Below, in pieces: positions 47,974-56,540 of a DNA stretch of 64,000 nt. Positions within the stretch are counted from its first letter, which is position 1; every line of letters begins with the position of its first letter. Position numbers and translations under genes: made by a program. The stretch covers positions 91,900 to 155,899 of the forward strand of contig NZ_CALNVW010000027.1 of NCBI RefSeq assembly GCF_940670765.1, in the 5' to 3' direction. The notes beneath the pieces are model-generated. The model was not told the origin of the DNA. It saw only the letters and a program-made list of their open reading frames with translations, and did no database searches. Source of the stretch: Streptomyces sp. A 4/2 (lineage in GTDB: Bacteria > Actinomycetota > Actinomycetes > Streptomycetales > Streptomycetaceae).

Positions 47974-48795
47974 ATGTCGGACGACGCAGAGGCCGATGCG
48001 GTCTTCGCGCACCCTGCGGTGGCGCCCGATGCCACTGCGGCATACGGCGAACACCCGGACCAGGTCGTGGACTTCTACTCCCCGCACGGCGGCGAGGGGG
48101 CCGTTCCGCTCGTCGTCGTGCTGCACGGCGGTGTCTGGCGGCAGCGCGTCGACCGGCGGCACATCAGCCCGTTCGCCGGTTTCCTGGCGCGCCGGGGCTT
48201 CGCCGTCGCCAGTGTCGAGTACCGGCGCGGCGGCGCGGAGCCGGGCAGTGCGGGCCGCTGGCCGGACACCCTGGACGATGTGGCCGCGGCGCTGGACGCG
48301 CTGCCCGTACTCGTACCGGATCTGCTGCCCCGCGCCGACCTGCGGCGGACGGTCCTCGCCGGGCACTCGGCGGGCGGGCAGCTCGCACTGTGGGCCGCCG
48401 CCCGGCACGTCCTGCCGCCGGAGGCGCCCTGGCACCGGTCCACGCCGCCCTTCCGCGGGGTGGTCGCGCTGGCGCCGATCGCGCACTTCGGTGTCGCGCG
48501 GGAGCTGGACGTGTGCGGGGGCGGGGTGGACCAGTTCCTGTCCGGGGGCGGGAACGAGCTGTGGGCGGACCCGGCGGCGCTCCTGCCCACCGGCGTCGCG
48601 ACGACGGTGGTGCACGGCCGGCTGGACGCCACGGTCCCGACGCGGGTGACCGACGCGTACGCCGACGCGGCGGCCGGGGAGGGCGAGTTGGTCGGGGTGA
48701 CGCTGCTCGACGGGGTGGGACACTTCGCGCTGCTCGACCCGGCGGCGGACGCGTGCGCGGTGGTGGTCGCGGAGATCGAGCAACTCGCCTGGTAG
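47974..48795 (+). CDS. Alpha/beta hydrolase, probable kynurenine formamidase
   Basis: 273 residues from ATG 47974, with TTGGAG upstream. VVLHGGVWRQ (oxyanion hole), LAGHSAGGQLALWAA (nucleophile serine elbow), VHGRLDATVPT and a histidine in GVGHFALLDP form an alpha/beta hydrolase catalytic triad. The fold and the HGG motif fit hormone-sensitive-lipase-like arylformamidases. Its position after tryptophan dioxygenase and kynureninase makes N-formylkynurenine hydrolysis the most likely role, which is context-based inference. Confidence 0.8.
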   Translation: MSDDAEADAVFAHPAVAPDATAAYGEHPDQVVDFYSPHGGEGAVPLVVVLHGGVWRQRVDRRHISPFAGFLARRGFAVASVEYRRGGAEPGSAGRWPDTLDDVAAALDALPVLVPDLLPRADLRRTVLAGHSAGGQLALWAAARHVLPPEAPWHRSTPPFRGVVALAPIAHFGVARELDVCGGGVDQFLSGGGNELWADPAALLPTGVATTVVHGRLDATVPTRVTDAYADAAAGEGELVGVTLLDGVGHFALLDPAADACAVVVAEIEQLAW

Positions 48796-48997
48796 GCGGA
48801 GCGGGTCGCTTGGCGGACCGAGCAGCTCGCCTGGTGGGCCGGGCAGCTCGTCCGGCGGACCGAGCGACCCGCGTGGTGGACCGGGCAGCTCGCCTGGGGC
48901 GGACGGGGCGACCCGCCTGGTGGGCCGCGCGGCTCGCCTCGGCGTAGCCCTGTGGGCCGCGCGGCTCGCCACGGCGTAGCCCTGTGGGCCGGGCGCC
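48784..48997. repeat. Degenerate tandem repeat between hydrolase and histidine kinase genes
   Basis: About seven degenerate 25-28 bp units around GCGGACCGAGCAGCTCGCCT fill most of the gap, followed by two copies of CTCGCCWCGGCGTAGCCCTG (the first with T, the second with A) at about 48930-48986. It carries no supported gene. Confidence 0.8.
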
Positions 48998-49082
48998 GGG
49001 CCCGGTAGTACCTGAGGATGACCCGGCAGGATCCGTACCAGTGCGGACGACCGGGAGCGCCCCGCCGCCTACCGTGATCCGT

Positions 49083-50429
49083 GTGACCGATACCAACGCC
49101 GGGAGCAAGACCCGGATCCCCGAGTCCCGGCTGGCAGCGGGTGCCCTGGCGGGCCTGCGCGAGGACCTGTTCCACGACGCCTTCGCCTACCGCCCGCTCG
49201 AACCGTCGGAGACGGAGCCCTGGGTCCGCCGGCTGCTGCCCCGGGGACTGCGGACGTACACGCGCCGGACCCGGCACGCCGTGGTGCTGTGCGCGGCGCT
49301 GATCACGGCGGTGCTGGGGTACGACGGCGGGAACGGCGGCCCGATACGGGTGCTGACGGCGCTCCTGCCCGCCGGTGTCGTGGCGATGACGCTGGTCAGG
49401 CCGGTCGGTGCCTGGTGGCTCTCGCTGCTGATCGCCCCCTTCGTCTCGGCGTTCGGCAATACCGGCGCCTGGCCCTGGACGGCCGGCCCCTTCCTCGCGC
49501 ACTTCACGGTGGTGACGGTGGTCGCGGCCAGGTCCCGGCCGCGCACCGCGGGCTGGATGTGGGTGGGAACGGCGGTGTACGGGCTGTTCATCGGGTCGGT
49601 CGCCGGGATCGGCCGGTACTCCGACGCCCCGCTGATGCTGTTCCTCACCGGTGTCGCCCTGCTGATCACGACCACGGTGCAGATCCGTCGTGAGGCGCGG
49701 CGCGAGGTGACCGTCCAGCGGACCGTCACCGCCATCGAACGGGACAAGCGGACCCTCCTCGAAGAGCGCACCACCATCGCCCGCGAACTGCACGACGTCG
49801 TCGCCCACCACATGTCGGTGGTCGCCATCCAGGCGGAGGCGGCCCCCTACCGGGTCACCGACCCGCCGCCTGAGCTGACCAGGGCGTTCGAGGTGATCAG
49901 AGAGAACGCGGTCGCGGCGCTGACCGAACTGCGCCGGGTGCTCGGTGTCGTACGGGCGGAGGACTACGAGGCGCCCGACGCCCCGCAGCCCACACTCGCC
50001 GAACTGGACGGGCTGCTCACCAATGTGCGCGCCGCGGGCCTGACGACCGAGAAGACGGTGACCGGCGCGGTACGTGAACTCCCGCAGGGCGTCGAGCTGT
50101 CGGCGTACCGCATCCTCCAGGAGGCGCTGAGCAACGTCCTGCGGCACGCGCCGGGGGCGGCGGCCCGGGTGGAGATCAGTTACGTACTCGGCGGGCTGGG
50201 CCTGCGGGTGGTCAACGGCCCGCCGAGCGGCCCGGTCGAGCACGCGCCGGACAAGCCGCCCCCGGCGGGCAGGGAGCACCCCATACCGGGCGCGGGGCAC
50301 GGCATCACCGGGATGCGGGAGCGGGTCAGCATGCTGAACGGCGAGATGACGGCCGAGGCCACGGAGGACGGTGGCTACGAGGTGGCGGCGTTCCTCCCGG
50401 TGCAGCGCTCCGTGGAGGAGTCCGCATGA
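49083..50429 (+). CDS. Sensor histidine kinase, HisKA_3 (NarL-type) family
   Basis: 448 residues from GTG 49083; GTG 49074 is nearly equivalent. Four to five transmembrane helices occupy about residues 65-200. The dimerisation and phosphorylation box is ARELHDVVAHHMSVVAIQAE (the phospho-accepting histidine is in LHD). The ATPase part shows YRILQEALSNVLRHAPG (N box) and GHGITGMRERV (G box). It should phosphorylate the adjacent LuxR-type response regulator, whose start overlaps its stop (ATGA). The signal is unknown. Confidence 0.92.
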   Translation: MTDTNAGSKTRIPESRLAAGALAGLREDLFHDAFAYRPLEPSETEPWVRRLLPRGLRTYTRRTRHAVVLCAALITAVLGYDGGNGGPIRVLTALLPAGVVAMTLVRPVGAWWLSLLIAPFVSAFGNTGAWPWTAGPFLAHFTVVTVVAARSRPRTAGWMWVGTAVYGLFIGSVAGIGRYSDAPLMLFLTGVALLITTTVQIRREARREVTVQRTVTAIERDKRTLLEERTTIARELHDVVAHHMSVVAIQAEAAPYRVTDPPPELTRAFEVIRENAVAALTELRRVLGVVRAEDYEAPDAPQPTLAELDGLLTNVRAAGLTTEKTVTGAVRELPQGVELSAYRILQEALSNVLRHAPGAAARVEISYVLGGLGLRVVNGPPSGPVEHAPDKPPPAGREHPIPGAGHGITGMRERVSMLNGEMTAEATEDGGYEVAAFLPVQRSVEESA

Positions 50430-51157
50430 CCGCCGGAACGAATGCCGGAGCGACCGCCGGAACGAATGCCGGAACGAATGCCGGAGCCCAGGCGGCACCG
50501 ACCATCAAGGTCCTGATCGTCGACGACCAGATCATGGTCCGCGAGGGTTTCTCGGTCCTGCTCAACGCGATGCCGGACATCGAGGTCGTCGGCGAGGCGG
50601 TCAACGGCCTCGAAGCGGTGGCGCAGGTCGCCGCGCTGCGCCCGGACGTCGTCCTGATGGACATCCGGATGCCCGAACTGAACGGCATCGAGGCGACCCG
50701 CGAGATCGTGGCGGCGGACGCGTCGGCGAAGGTGCTGGTCCTGACGACCTTCGACCTGGACGAGTACGTCTACCAGGCGCTGCGCGCGGGCGCCTCCGGC
50801 TTCCTGCTGAAGGACGCCTCAGCCCGTCAACTGGCGGAAGGCGTACGGGTGGTGGCCTCCGGCGAGGCGCTGCTCGCGCCGACGGTCACCAAGCGGCTGA
50901 TCATCGAGTTCTCCCGGCTCTCCGACTCCCCCCGGCAGCCGACACTCGCCACGGTGGGGGACCTCACCGAGCGCGAGACGGAGGTGCTCGTCCTGATCGC
51001 GCAGGGTCTGTCGAACGGGGAGATCGCCTCCCGGCTGATCGTGGCCGAGTCGACGGTGAAGACCCATGTCAGCCGGATCCTGGTGAAACTGGGGCTGCGC
51101 GACCGGACCCAGGCGGCGGTGTTCGCGTACGAGGCGGGGCTGGTCAGGCCGGGGTGA
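50426..51157 (+). CDS. NarL/LuxR-family response regulator
   Basis: 243 residues from ATG 50426, overlapping the kinase stop by four bases. Residues 1-25 are a repetitive TAGTNAG extension. The receiver domain follows with VLIVDDQIMVREGF (acid pocket) and VLMDIRMPELNG (phospho-aspartate), then LTTFDLDEY and the lysine in FLLKDAS. The C-terminal LuxR HTH has LTERETEVLVLIAQGLSNGE and ESTVKTHVSRIL. Targets are not visible; the nearest downstream gene is a Uma2 protein. Confidence 0.94.
   Translation: MTAGTNAGATAGTNAGTNAGAQAAPTIKVLIVDDQIMVREGFSVLLNAMPDIEVVGEAVNGLEAVAQVAALRPDVVLMDIRMPELNGIEATREIVAADASAKVLVLTTFDLDEYVYQALRAGASGFLLKDASARQLAEGVRVVASGEALLAPTVTKRLIIEFSRLSDSPRQPTLATVGDLTERETEVLVLIAQGLSNGEIASRLIVAESTVKTHVSRILVKLGLRDRTQAAVFAYEAGLVRPG
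50431..50487 (+). repeat. 12-bp in-frame repeat at the response-regulator start
   Basis: About five copies of GCCGGAACGAAT, two with changes, encode the TAGTNAG extension before the receiver domain. Confidence 0.85.
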
Positions 51158-51248
51158 CGGTCACTCGGACGAGTGGGAAGGGGCTGGTGTCCGTCCGGTG
51201 GGGCTGTGGCCCGTTCACACTGGCTGCCCGCACGTAAGGGGGCGCCGC

Positions 51249-51863
51249 ATGGCGGGCAGGACAGAGCACACGTCACAGATGACGGTCGACGAGTTCGAGC
51301 GGATCGCCGAACTCGTCGACCGGGAGTCCGACGCGGTCCGCTTGGAGTTCATCGACGGACGGATCGGCGTCAGAGGCATGACGGACGGGAATCACTCCGA
51401 GATCGTCAGGTGGCTGCAGAAGCGGTGCATGCAGCTCCGGCCCGAACTGGGGCTGTACGCAGGTGACCTGGGACTGAAGGTCGACTCGTACCGAAACGGC
51501 CGGGCGCGTCCGGCCGGTTCCCTCGCCCGGATCGGGAACTTCGCCGGACAGGGGGAGTGGGCCGAACCGGACGGCGTGCTGATGACCGTCGAGATCACCT
51601 CGTACGACTCCGACTCCGACTCCGACTCCGACACCGACCGCCGCGACCGCAAGGAGAAGCCCGCCGCCTACGCGGGCGCCGGGATTCCGCTGTATCTGCT
51701 GATCGACCGTGACGCGTGCACGGTGACCGTGTTCAGCGACCCGGACCCGGCGAGCGGTCGCTACCGGGACAAGCACGGGGTGGACTTCGGCGCGAAGCTG
51801 AAGCTGCCCGACCCGGTGGGTATCGACCTGGACACCGAGGAGCTCAAGAGCTACATCCGCTGA
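51249..51863 (+). CDS. Uma2/DUF820 family putative nuclease
   Basis: 204 residues from ATG 51249. MTVDEFERIAELVDRE, EFIDGRIGVRGMTDGNHSEI, EPDGVLMTVEIT and KPAAYAGAGIPLYLLIDRD match the Uma2 family, a PD-(D/E)XK-type fold common in cyanobacteria and Streptomyces. Activity and role are unproven. Between EIT and the conserved D-x-K element there is a DSDSDSDSDTD insert made of 6-bp repeats, which lengthens a loop next to the presumed active site. Confidence 0.83.
   Translation: MAGRTEHTSQMTVDEFERIAELVDRESDAVRLEFIDGRIGVRGMTDGNHSEIVRWLQKRCMQLRPELGLYAGDLGLKVDSYRNGRARPAGSLARIGNFAGQGEWAEPDGVLMTVEITSYDSDSDSDSDTDRRDRKEKPAAYAGAGIPLYLLIDRDACTVTVFSDPDPASGRYRDKHGVDFGAKLKLPDPVGIDLDTEELKSYIR
51606..51635 (+). 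repeat. 6-bp in-frame repeat in the Uma2 gene
   Basis: Four copies of GACTCC and one GACACC encode the Asp-Ser run beside the presumed active site. Confidence 0.85.
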
Positions 51864-51930
51864 GCGTCCGTCGGCCGGGTCGCGGCCGGGTGGATCGCCG
51901 CCGCCGGCCGGCTCCGGACGGGCCCGCCGC

Positions 51931-52671
51931 TCAGATCCCCGTCCGGGCCGCGATCCCGTCCAGCACGCAGTCGAGTCCGGTCTCGAACTGCCAGAGCGGG
52001 TCGTCCTTGCGCGCGCTCCCCTGGAGCACCTTGCGGTACGTCGGGTACTTGCCGGTGTTCATCAGGTACGTCATCTGCGGGGCCAGCGCTCCGCGTACGT
52101 CGTCGCCGCTGGCCCAGCCCTCGGCTGCCATCAGCTGTCGCATCGCGACCTCTGCGTACGCCTGGCCGAGGGTGAAGGAGCTGACGGTGACGAAGACCGC
52201 GTGCATCGTGTCCGGGTCGAGGCCGAGGCCGTCCAGCGAGGTCAGTGCCCGCTCCAGTACGGCGAACCGGCCGGGGGTCAGCGCGACCGATGCCCGCGGT
52301 GAGGCGAGCTGGCCCAGCCAGGGGTGGGCCAGGACGAGTTGCCGGGTGCCGAGCGCGAGGGCGCGGAGGGTCTCCCGCCAGCCGGTGGCGTCGCCGAAGA
52401 GGTCGGCGTCCACGTAGACCCGGTCGATCATCAGCTCCAGCAGTTCGTCCTTGCCGGAGACGTAGCGGTACGCGGCCATGGGGGCCACGCCCAGCTCCGT
52501 GGCCAGTCGGCGCATCGTCACCGCGGTGAGCCCCTCGGCGTCGGCGATCCGTACCGCGGCGTCGGCGATCTGCCGGGGGGAGAGCGAGGCGCGGGGCGCG
52601 GGGGCCGGGCGGTCGAGCCGTTCCCAGAGGGACTTCTGCCGCTGGGGCTGCGCGTGCTCTTCGGCCGTCAT
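51931..52671 (-). CDS. TetR-family regulator
   Basis: 246 residues from ATG 52671. The N-terminal HTH reads IADAAVRIADAEGLTAVTMR and RLATELGVAPMAAYRYVSGK; the rest is a helical ligand domain with a TetR_C-type C-terminus. It is divergent from an FMN reductase-MFS exporter pair, the usual arrangement for a TetR regulator controlling an efflux unit. Two GTAC-N3-GTAY operator-like elements fill the gap, one directly adjoining the start codon. No ribosome site precedes the ATG. Confidence 0.92.
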   Translation of the reverse strand: MTAEEHAQPQRQKSLWERLDRPAPAPRASLSPRQIADAAVRIADAEGLTAVTMRRLATELGVAPMAAYRYVSGKDELLELMIDRVYVDADLFGDATGWRETLRALALGTRQLVLAHPWLGQLASPRASVALTPGRFAVLERALTSLDGLGLDPDTMHAVFVTVSSFTLGQAYAEVAMRQLMAAEGWASGDDVRGALAPQMTYLMNTGKYPTYRKVLQGSARKDDPLWQFETGLDCVLDGIAARTGI

Positions 52672-52724
52672 GTGTACAACGTATCAGCGGTGGACGGCGT
52701 ACGCGCTGGTGTGTACGTTGTACG
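52672..52724. promoter_or_regulatory. Paired TetR-type operators
   Basis: GTACAACGTA (52674-52683) and its exact inverse TACGTTGTAC (52714-52723), each also of the form GTAC-N3-GTA. The first abuts the tetR start. A TACGTT element six to seven bases before the start would give a leaderless tetR transcript. Confidence 0.75.
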
Positions 52725-52776
52725 CATCCCGATACGGCGTACACGCTGCCGACGCGGGCCGAACCCTGGGGGACCC

Positions 52777-53403
52777 ATGAGCGAGAACAGCCCGGCCGAT
52801 ACCCGTACCCGCCCCGGCGAGGACCGTCTGAGCGTCGCGATGATCGTGGCCAGCACCCGCGAGGGCCGGTTCGCCCCCGTCGTGGCCGACTGGATGCGCG
52901 GCCATCTCGACCGGCGCACCGATCTGGCCGCCGGAACCGTCGACCTGGCCGAGATCCCGCTGCCCACGGTGCTCCCGGCGTTCGGGAGTCCCCCGCCCGC
53001 AGGGACCACCGAGGCGCTCGCCGCGATCTCGCCCCGGCTGGCGGCGGCCGACGCGTTCGTGATCGTCACGCCCGAGTACAACCACAGCTACCCGGCGCCG
53101 CTGAAGGCCGCCATCGACTGGCACCACACCGAATGGCACGCCAAGCCCGTCGCGTTCGTCTCGTACGGAGGGGTGTCCGGCGGGCTCCGCGCGGTGGAGC
53201 ACCTGCGGGGGGTGCTGGCCGAGCTGCACGCGGTGACCGTGCGCAACACCGTGAGTTTCCACGGCGGTTGGAGCTGCTTCGACGAGGAGGGGCGGGTCAG
53301 GGACCCGGCGAGCGACGCGGCGGCCACCTCGATGCTCGACCAACTCACCTGGTGGGCACACGCGTTGCGTGACGCCAAGGCCGTCCGCCCCTACCAGGGC
53401 TGA
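52777..53403 (+). CDS. NAD(P)H-dependent FMN reductase family protein
   Basis: 208 residues from ATG 52777. MIVASTREGRFAPVVADWM (flavin phosphate loop), VIVTPEYNHSYPAPLKAAID and FVSYGGVSGGLRAVEHLR are characteristic of flavodoxin-fold NADPH:FMN/quinone reductases. It probably reduces quinones or FMN. The MFS exporter gene starts six bases after its stop, and a TetR regulator is divergent, so the unit may handle a redox-active or quinone-like toxic compound. Confidence 0.9.
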   Translation: MSENSPADTRTRPGEDRLSVAMIVASTREGRFAPVVADWMRGHLDRRTDLAAGTVDLAEIPLPTVLPAFGSPPPAGTTEALAAISPRLAAADAFVIVTPEYNHSYPAPLKAAIDWHHTEWHAKPVAFVSYGGVSGGLRAVEHLRGVLAELHAVTVRNTVSFHGGWSCFDEEGRVRDPASDAAATSMLDQLTWWAHALRDAKAVRPYQG

Positions 53404-53408
53404 CCGCC

Positions 53409-54839
53409 ATGGACGCACGACTGAGACTCGGTGTCCTCGGGCTGCTGCTCGGCATGTTCCTGGCCATGCTCGACGGCCTCGTCGTCGGGACCGCCCTGCC
53501 CACGATCGTGCGCGATCTCGGCGGACTCGACCATCTCTCCTGGGTGGTGACGGCGTATCTGCTCTGCACCGCGGTCGCCACCCCGGTCTGGGGCAAGGTC
53601 GGCGATCTGTACGGCCGCAAGGGCGCCTTCCTCGCCGCGGTCGCGCTCTTCCTGGCCGGTTCGATGCTCTGCGGACTCGCGCAGTCCATGGCGCAGCTCA
53701 TCGCCTTCCGCGCGCTCCAGGGGCTGGGCGCGGGCGGCCTGATGGTCGGTGCGATGGCCGTCATCGGTGTGCTGATCGAGCCGCGCGAGAGCGGGCGCGT
53801 CCAGTCGATGATCGGCGTGATCATGCCGGTGGCGTTCATCGGCGGCCCGCTGATCGGCGGGTTCCTCACCGACCGGCTGAGCTGGCGCTGGACGTTCTAC
53901 GTCAATGTGCCCGCGGGGGCGGCGGCCCTGCTGATCGTCGGCCTGTGCGTTCCGCTGCGCAGCGAGCGGATCAGGGCGCGGATCGACGTCGCGGGCGTCC
54001 TGCTGCTGACCACCGGCATCCTGGCGCTCACGCTGCTCGGTACCTGGGGCGGCTCCACGTACGCCTGGTCCTCGCCGCAGATCCTGGCGCTGGGGGCGGT
54101 CGGGGTGGCCGCACCGGTCTGGTTCGTACGGGTCGAACGCACCGCGGCCGAACCCGTCATCCCGCCACGCCTCTTCCGCGACCGCAACTTCACCCTCGCC
54201 CAGATCCTGAGCTTCCTCTCCGGCGCGGTCATGCTCGGCGTCATGACGTACCTGCCGCAGTACCTGCAACTGGTCGGCGGCGCGGAGGCGACGGAGACGG
54301 GGCTGCTGCTGCTCCCGCTGATGTTCGCCATGCTCGCCGTGCAGCTGACGGTCGGCCGGCTGATCAGCCGCACCGGCCGCTACCGCGTCTACCCCCTCCT
54401 GGGCGGGGCCGTCCTGACGCTGGGCGCGCTGCTCCTGCTGCTGCTCGGCGCGCACACGGGGACGGTGGTCGCCTCGGCGCTCACCGTCGTGGTGGGGTTC
54501 GGCATCGGGTTCCTGATGCAGAGCACGATGGTCATCACGATGAACAGCGCCGAACCGCGCGACATGGGGGCGGCCAGCGGCACCGTCATGCTGCTGCGGA
54601 CGATCGGCGGCTCGCTCGGGGTCTCGCTGCTGGGCGCGGTCTTCACCTCCCGACTCGGTGGCCGTACGGCGGGCGCCGCGGGCTTCCCGGAGGCGGCGGC
54701 GAGCGGGCTGCACGGGGTGGCGGCCGGGTGCGCGGTGCTGGCCGCGGTGGGGTGCGCGGTCGCCTGGTACGTACGGGAGGTGCCGCTGCGCTCGGCCGCA
54801 CCCCCGGAGGACGCGGCGGCCACGCCGGCCCCGGGCTGA
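53409..54839 (+). CDS. MFS drug exporter, DHA2 (14-helix) family
   Basis: 476 residues from ATG 53409. LGMFLAMLDGLVVGTALPTI at the first helix, WVVTAYLLCTAVATPVWGK and the motif-C-like GVIMPVAFIGGPLIGGFLTD are typical of proton-driven 14-helix multidrug exporters (EmrB/QacA). Tightly linked to the FMN reductase and presumably controlled by the divergent TetR protein. Imperfect GGGCTGAGCGGGACC repeats follow the stop. Confidence 0.92.
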   Translation: MDARLRLGVLGLLLGMFLAMLDGLVVGTALPTIVRDLGGLDHLSWVVTAYLLCTAVATPVWGKVGDLYGRKGAFLAAVALFLAGSMLCGLAQSMAQLIAFRALQGLGAGGLMVGAMAVIGVLIEPRESGRVQSMIGVIMPVAFIGGPLIGGFLTDRLSWRWTFYVNVPAGAAALLIVGLCVPLRSERIRARIDVAGVLLLTTGILALTLLGTWGGSTYAWSSPQILALGAVGVAAPVWFVRVERTAAEPVIPPRLFRDRNFTLAQILSFLSGAVMLGVMTYLPQYLQLVGGAEATETGLLLLPLMFAMLAVQLTVGRLISRTGRYRVYPLLGGAVLTLGALLLLLLGAHTGTVVASALTVVVGFGIGFLMQSTMVITMNSAEPRDMGAASGTVMLLRTIGGSLGVSLLGAVFTSRLGGRTAGAAGFPEAAASGLHGVAAGCAVLAAVGCAVAWYVREVPLRSAAPPEDAAATPAPG

Positions 54840-54915
54840 GCGGGACCGGGCTGAGCGGGACCCCCGGCCGAGAGGGGCCGGGCTGAGACGGACCCCGGGC
54901 TGAGAGGGACCCCGT
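54832..54915. repeat. Degenerate 15-17 bp repeat between convergent MFS and ABC permease genes
   Basis: Four to five loose copies of CGGGCTGAGCGGGACC fill the 78-bp gap between the two stops. No clear hairpin terminator is seen apart from small GGCCG/CGGCC pairs. Confidence 0.7.
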
Positions 54916-54917
54916 GC

Positions 54918-56540
54918 TCAGCAGCTCAGGTCGCGGCGGCGCAGCGCCGTCAGGCCCGCGGCCACCAGCGCCGCCGCGACCCCGGTCAGCACCAGCACCG
55001 GTGTCCAGTCCATCGCCGCGCCCGGCAGCTTCGGCAGTTGCCCGAACGGTGACAGGTCCAGGGCCCACTGCGGGAGGTTCAGCACCGGGCCGATCCACCC
55101 CAGGGCCAGGGCGAGCCCGGCCACCCCCCAGGCGGCCGGTGCGGCCTTCGGGGCGGCTCCGTACAGCAGGACGGTGAGGCCGCCCAGTGCCCAGACCGCG
55201 GGGAGCTGCACCAGGGCGGCGCCGACGACCGGGCCGGGGCGGTGCCCGTACCCCACGGCCATGCCCGCACCGCCCGCGAGCAGTACGGCCGCCGATCCCG
55301 CGAAGGCGACGACCAGATGGCCCGCGGCCCAGCGCAGCCGGCCGACCGCGTTGGCGAGCAGCGGTTCGGCGCGCTGGGAGGTCTCCTCGCCGTGCAGCCG
55401 CAGCACCGAGGCGACGACGAACAGCGTCGTGACCATGCCCAGCATCCCGGTGATCGCCGAGAGGAACGCATCGGTCAGGCCGGCGTGGCCGCCCATCCGC
55501 TGGAAGATCTCTCTGGCACCCGAGTTGCCGCTGACCAGATCCGCGGCGCCGTCTGCCATGCCGCCGAAGACCACCCCGGTCACCAGGAACCCGGCGAGCC
55601 ACCCGAGGACGCTGCCCCGCTGGAGCCGCCGGGCCAGCGCACCCGCCGTGCCGAGTCCGCCCCGCGCGGGCCCCGGCCGGGCCGGCAGGAAACTCAGTCC
55701 GACGTCACGGCGGCCCGCGAGGGCGTACGCGAGGACGGCCTGGACACCGACGGCTGCCGCCAGGAGCCCCAGCACCCACCAGCGTTCGGACGCGTAGGGG
55801 CGTACGTTCTCGGCCCAGCCGATCGGCGACAGCCAGGTCGACACGGCCGAACCGTCGTCGGAGGTGGCGTCGCCCGCCGCCTTCAGTACGTACGCCGCGC
55901 CGATCACCGCAGCGGTGATCCCCTTCGCGGCCCGCGCGCTCTCGGTGAACTGCGCCGCGATGGCCGCCGTGCAGGCGAAGAGCGCCCCGACACCCGCCAC
56001 GGAGAGGGCCAGCGCCACCGAACCGCGGCCCGGTACACCGGACGCGACCAGACCCGCGGCCGTCACCGCGGCCAGTGCGGCCTGCGCGGTGAGCGCGGTG
56101 AGCAGCGCGGCGGTGAGGGGTGCGCGCCGCCCCACCATGGCCGAGGAGAGCAGTTCCTGACGGCCGGTCTCCTCCTCCTCGCGGGTGTGCCGTACGACGA
56201 CGACCAGGCTCAGTACGGCGGCGAGCGCGGCCCCGAAGGCGACCATCCGCCAGGCGGTGAGCCCGCCGGGCGAGTCGCTGAACGCGGGCCCGTACAGCGC
56301 GCGCAGCGAGCTGTTGGCGTTCATGGACCTGGCGAGATCGGCGCGCTCGGCAGCCGTGCCGTACAGCGAGGAGAGGGAGGAGACGACGGACGCGTAGGAG
56401 CCGCCGAGAGCCAGCGCCCAGACCGGCAGCATGATCCGGTCGCGGCGCAGGGCCAGCCTCCACAGGACCCCGGTGCCCGCGAACGGGCGCGAACTCCGGG
56501 AGGCCGTGCCGGCCCGCGGCGGCAGGGCGACGGCGGTCAC
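54918..56540 (-). CDS. ABC-2 type exporter permease
   Basis: 540 residues from GTG 56540, overlapping the ATPase stop by four bases (GTGA); the long open frame upstream runs antiparallel through the ATPase and is not coding. About twelve hydrophobic helices alternate with short loops; VVVVRHTREEEETGRQELL and VLRLHGEETSQRAEPLLANA are the duplicated ETGR/E-type motifs of actinobacterial polyketide-antibiotic permeases. With the upstream ATPase it should form an exporter of a hydrophobic compound. Controlled with it by the divergent MarR regulator, by inference. Confidence 0.88.
   Translation of the reverse strand: MTAVALPPRAGTASRSSRPFAGTGVLWRLALRRDRIMLPVWALALGGSYASVVSSLSSLYGTAAERADLARSMNANSSLRALYGPAFSDSPGGLTAWRMVAFGAALAAVLSLVVVVRHTREEEETGRQELLSSAMVGRRAPLTAALLTALTAQAALAAVTAAGLVASGVPGRGSVALALSVAGVGALFACTAAIAAQFTESARAAKGITAAVIGAAYVLKAAGDATSDDGSAVSTWLSPIGWAENVRPYASERWWVLGLLAAAVGVQAVLAYALAGRRDVGLSFLPARPGPARGGLGTAGALARRLQRGSVLGWLAGFLVTGVVFGGMADGAADLVSGNSGAREIFQRMGGHAGLTDAFLSAITGMLGMVTTLFVVASVLRLHGEETSQRAEPLLANAVGRLRWAAGHLVVAFAGSAAVLLAGGAGMAVGYGHRPGPVVGAALVQLPAVWALGGLTVLLYGAAPKAAPAAWGVAGLALALGWIGPVLNLPQWALDLSPFGQLPKLPGAAMDWTPVLVLTGVAAALVAAGLTALRRRDLSC

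Noticed and set aside
48075..50498. 807-residue minus-strand open frame over hydrolase, repeat field and kinase
   Set aside because: Spans two supported sense genes and a repeat field, and translates to Ser/Arg/Pro-rich filler.
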